This document shows positions 61,967-64,000 of a stretch of DNA of 64,000 nucleotides, piece by piece; the stretch's first letter is position 1; every line of letters starts with the position of its first letter. The notes beneath the pieces are model-generated. The model did no database searches. It was not told the origin of the DNA and worked only from the letters and a program-made list of their open reading frames with translations. The DNA comes from Bacillus albus (GTDB lineage Bacteria; Bacillota; Bacilli; Bacillales; Bacillaceae_G): positions 36,047-100,046 of the forward strand of contig NZ_MAOE01000067.1 in NCBI RefSeq assembly GCF_001884185.1, written 5' to 3'. The position numbers were made by a program, and so were the translations under genes.

Positions 61967-63127
61967 ATGGGAAAGACAAGTAAGTATGTGACAGCTGCCG
62001 CACTTTGTTCAACGATAGTAATGGGAGGCTTACAGGCTTCATCTGTATCTTATGCAGCTACGAATTCAACTGTAGCGACATCACAATCAGATGCAAAGTT
62101 GTTAAATGATTTTAGAAAAGAATTAAAAAAACAGGTTGATAATCGAGAAGAAAATATTACAATCACATATAAAACAAAAGATAGAAATGCTAGAAATGTG
62201 ATGGACCAATTGTATGACGAGTTTAATAAAGTTGTAGATGAAGATGAGTATGTAAAATATAATGTAGCGTCTACTAGATATTCTATTAAAGGGTTGCCAG
62301 GAAACTATACGTTTACACTGCAAGTTAAGTACCGTGAATCAAAAGAGCAAACACAATATGTAAAATCTCAGGCAAAAGCAATTATCGGTTCAATTGTAAA
62401 ACCAGGAATGGATGAGCATGAGAAAGTAAAAGCTATTCATGATTACGTTGTAAAACATGTATCGTATGATACGTCTTATGGAGCATATACAGCATATGAA
62501 GCGTTAGCGAATCGTTCTGCCGTTTGCCAAGGATATACGTTATTAACATATGAATTACTAAAAGAAGCGGGTATCCAAAACCATATTGTAACAGGTACAG
62601 GAAATGGACAAGCTCACGCATGGAATTTAGTGAACATTGAAAACAAATGGTACCACCTTGATACTACATTCGATGATCCAGTACCAGATAAAGCTGGACG
62701 TGTAACATATTCATATTTTAATATGTCTGACGAGCAATTAAGTAAAGATCACGAATGGGATCGTAGTAAATACCCAGCGGCAACTACAAGTTATTTTGGT
62801 GAATTAACAAACAAAATAAAAGCGGGTAGTTCAAAGACTGCTGCGTATGAACAAATGTTAAAAGAAACAAATTTAAAATATATGTCTACACAATACGGAG
62901 CAGAGAATTATAGTGAGTTTAAGAAGAAATTACAGCAACAATTCGCTTCTAAGCCAGAAAAGGTAGAAGTACGATATAAGCAGTCTATGGATGGGACGAT
63001 GCAAGATATAAAGAAAGTGTTAAATGAAATAGATTGGCCAAAAGGTGCAAAACGTGTTTCTTATGAAGTAGCACCTTATAGTGCGATGGCAGATTATTCA
63101 TTAGCGACAATTACATTTACGTATTAA
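61967..63127 (+). CDS. Secreted transglutaminase-like (TGc) protein
   Basis: A 386-residue exported protein with a signal peptide (cleaved near residue 31, SYA-ATN). The transglutaminase-like domain (~150-245) carries the triad Cys187 (SAVCQGY), His217 (QAHAWN) and Asp232 (HLDTTFDDP). Such proteins act as peptidases or cross-linkers in the envelope; the C-terminal ~130 residues are a separate lysine-rich domain of unknown fold. AAGGAG lies 7 bases before ATG 61967. Its terminator seems to be split by the IS3 element. Confidence 0.85.
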   Translation: MGKTSKYVTAAALCSTIVMGGLQASSVSYAATNSTVATSQSDAKLLNDFRKELKKQVDNREENITITYKTKDRNARNVMDQLYDEFNKVVDEDEYVKYNVASTRYSIKGLPGNYTFTLQVKYRESKEQTQYVKSQAKAIIGSIVKPGMDEHEKVKAIHDYVVKHVSYDTSYGAYTAYEALANRSAVCQGYTLLTYELLKEAGIQNHIVTGTGNGQAHAWNLVNIENKWYHLDTTFDDPVPDKAGRVTYSYFNMSDEQLSKDHEWDRSKYPAATTSYFGELTNKIKAGSSKTAAYEQMLKETNLKYMSTQYGAENYSEFKKKLQQQFASKPEKVEVRYKQSMDGTMQDIKKVLNEIDWPKGAKRVSYEVAPYSAMADYSLATITFTY

Positions 63128-63156
63128 GTAATGAAAAAGAGCATCTGTAAATGAAG
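63128..63156 (+). terminator. Half terminator stem, interrupted by an insertion
   Basis: GAAAAAGAGCATCTG looks like the left arm of a terminator, but the right arm is absent and IS3 sequence starts at 63157. The missing arm would be beyond the other end of the element, outside the window. Confidence 0.4.
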
Positions 63157-63184
63157 TGACCCCTAAAAGTTAGACACGGTTATT

Positions 63185-63943
63185 TCATTAGGCAGCTTGA
63201 TAAAAATGAGTCCGGTATTGTACCGGACTCATTTTTAATTTTGCCTTAATCCGTTACGTATTATAATAATCTATATATTTTTCTAATTCTATTTTAAAAT
63301 GCTCTACACTTTCAAATTCTTTTATGTAGAGGAATTCCGACTTCATAATCCCAAAGAAATTCTCTATTACTGCGTTGTCGTAACAATTATCTTTTCGAGA
63401 CATACTCTGTACAATAGCTCTTGATTCAAGTGTACGGACGTATTGTCTCATTTGATAATGCCATCCTTGATCCGAATGCATTAATAGTTGGTGGTTTTCA
63501 GGTAAACGTTCTAATGCATTCTCTAACATCTCTGAAACAAGTGAATACGTCGGTCTAGAACCAATTGTATAGGTAATAATTTCACCATTATACAAGTCTA
63601 ATACAGGTGATACATACAGTTTCTCTCCAAACAATTTAAACTCTGTGATGTCCGTTACCCATTTTTGATTCGGGGCATCTGTGTAAAAATTATGCTCTAA
63701 AATATTAGGTACAATTCTACCGATTTTTCCTTTATAGGATTTATATTTCTTCATACGCACAACACACCTTAATCCAAGCTCTTTCATAATGCGTTGAACC
63801 TTCTTGTGATTCATTTTCTTTACTAAATCATAATACGTGCTTCGTGGAATATTAGCTAGCTCCACGAGTGCCTTCACCGAATATTTATGCCTTAATTCAT
63901 AGACTACTTGCGCTTTGTCTTGTCTCGTGATTTTTCCTTGTTT
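63185..63943 (-). pseudogene. IS3 transposase orfB, with deletion and premature stop
   Basis: DDE transposase remnant: Asp in WVTDITEF, Asp in MHSDQGWH and Glu in NFFGIMKSE are still present. Two lesions are visible. YYDLVKK is fused directly to MNHKKVQRIMKEL, where family members have roughly 35-40 further residues (the EGRYGYRRI region). A TAA at 63254 interrupts the C-terminus; the same frame continues RIKAKLKMSPVQYRTH to about 63190. The N-terminal frame reads back through QDKAQVVYELRHKYSVKALVELANIPRS. Confidence 0.75.
63202..63236. terminator. Hairpin in the IS3 end
   Basis: A 16-bp perfect stem (63202-63217 with 63221-63236) inside the decayed orfB end. It could stop transcription in both directions across the element border. 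Confidence 0.6.
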
Positions 63944-64000
63944 TGAACTAAGGCATTCAACTTTTTTAAGTACTCATTTTCCATTTCAAGCTGTTTAATA
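63905..64000 (-). pseudogene. IS3 orfA, 3' end
   Basis: The end of the HTH/leucine-zipper protein is seen as KQLEMENEYLKK, then a shift of frame leads to NALVQNKEKSRDKTKRK and a TAG at 63905. A base seems to be missing near 63960 relative to intact relatives. Most of orfA lies beyond the window. Confidence 0.6.

Larger units (their letters stand above)
63157..64000 (-). mobile_element. IS3-family element (IS150-like group), decayed, partial
   Basis: The terminal sequence TGACCCCTAAAAGTTAGACA (63157-63176) is a typical IS3-family inverted-repeat end. The element runs out of the window at 64000. Both transposase frames carry lesions (see the orfB entry), so it is unlikely to move by itself. 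It lies just past the transglutaminase-like gene. Confidence 0.8.

Overview
The window is low-GC Gram-positive DNA that reads as a Bacillus cereus group chromosome (B. cereus, thuringiensis or anthracis; the sequence does not settle which). The evidence is the complete asbABCDEF petrobactin operon, an EntFM/CwpFM-type SH3b-NlpC/P60 protein, two bcr1-like repeats with TTTAT ends, an alpha/beta-type spore protein gene, a YjcZ-family sporulation gene, and T-box leaders. No tRNA, rRNA, CRISPR array or prophage was seen. An eroded IS3-family element occupies the right edge.

Layout. 1-3218: a Liv-type ABC importer (two ATPases, two permeases; the first gene is cut by the window edge). 3315-7282: a LysR regulator divergent from a DUF4865, tautomerase and carboxymuconolactone-decarboxylase-like cassette, then a MarR regulator and a luciferase-like flavin monooxygenase. 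7425-7720: a frameshifted gene remnant. 7899-13747: cydABDC, the cytochrome bd oxidase and its thiol exporter. 13910-19434: a surface-glycan cluster with an SGNH-like protein, a GT2-GT2-methyltransferase fusion, a DegT aminotransferase and a hexapeptide acyltransferase. 19562-25728: small proteins, bcr1 copy 1, a MccF-like peptidase, a D,D-carboxypeptidase, a nitroreductase and entFM. 25828-31047: an alpha/beta hydrolase, and a multidrug-type ABC exporter followed by an OmpR-type two-component system. 31236-35883: an SDR, an O-methyltransferase stub, aminoglycoside 6-adenylyltransferase, a polysaccharide deacetylase, an SdpI-like protein, a NUDIX hydrolase and a PPOX flavoprotein.

36089-40087 holds the threonine operon hom-thrC-thrB behind two nearly identical threonine T-box units. 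Each unit has its own promoter and terminator. They are followed by a 26-codon leader ORF carrying ACC ACC ACC, the same codon as the T-box specifier. 40200-47949: envelope genes (a glycosidase-like lipoprotein, an LCP ligase, a second deacetylase, YkyA, MgtC-like), bcr1 copy 2 abutting a histidine-kinase fragment, and a GNAT. 48143-55337: the Fur-controlled petrobactin operon. 55464-64000: an SASP, an MFS transporter with a 20-bp leader hairpin, a LysE exporter divergent from a MocR regulator, a patatin, YjcZ, YwqG, a secreted transglutaminase-like protein behind a 22-bp inverted repeat, and the IS3 remnant.

Common themes are envelope maintenance, iron acquisition, microaerobic respiration and threonine synthesis. 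The least explained material is the threonine leader (36089-36850), the glycan cluster (13910-19434) and the long dyads at 43101, 55819 and 61890. Functional names rest on reading motifs and family memory; no database search was run.
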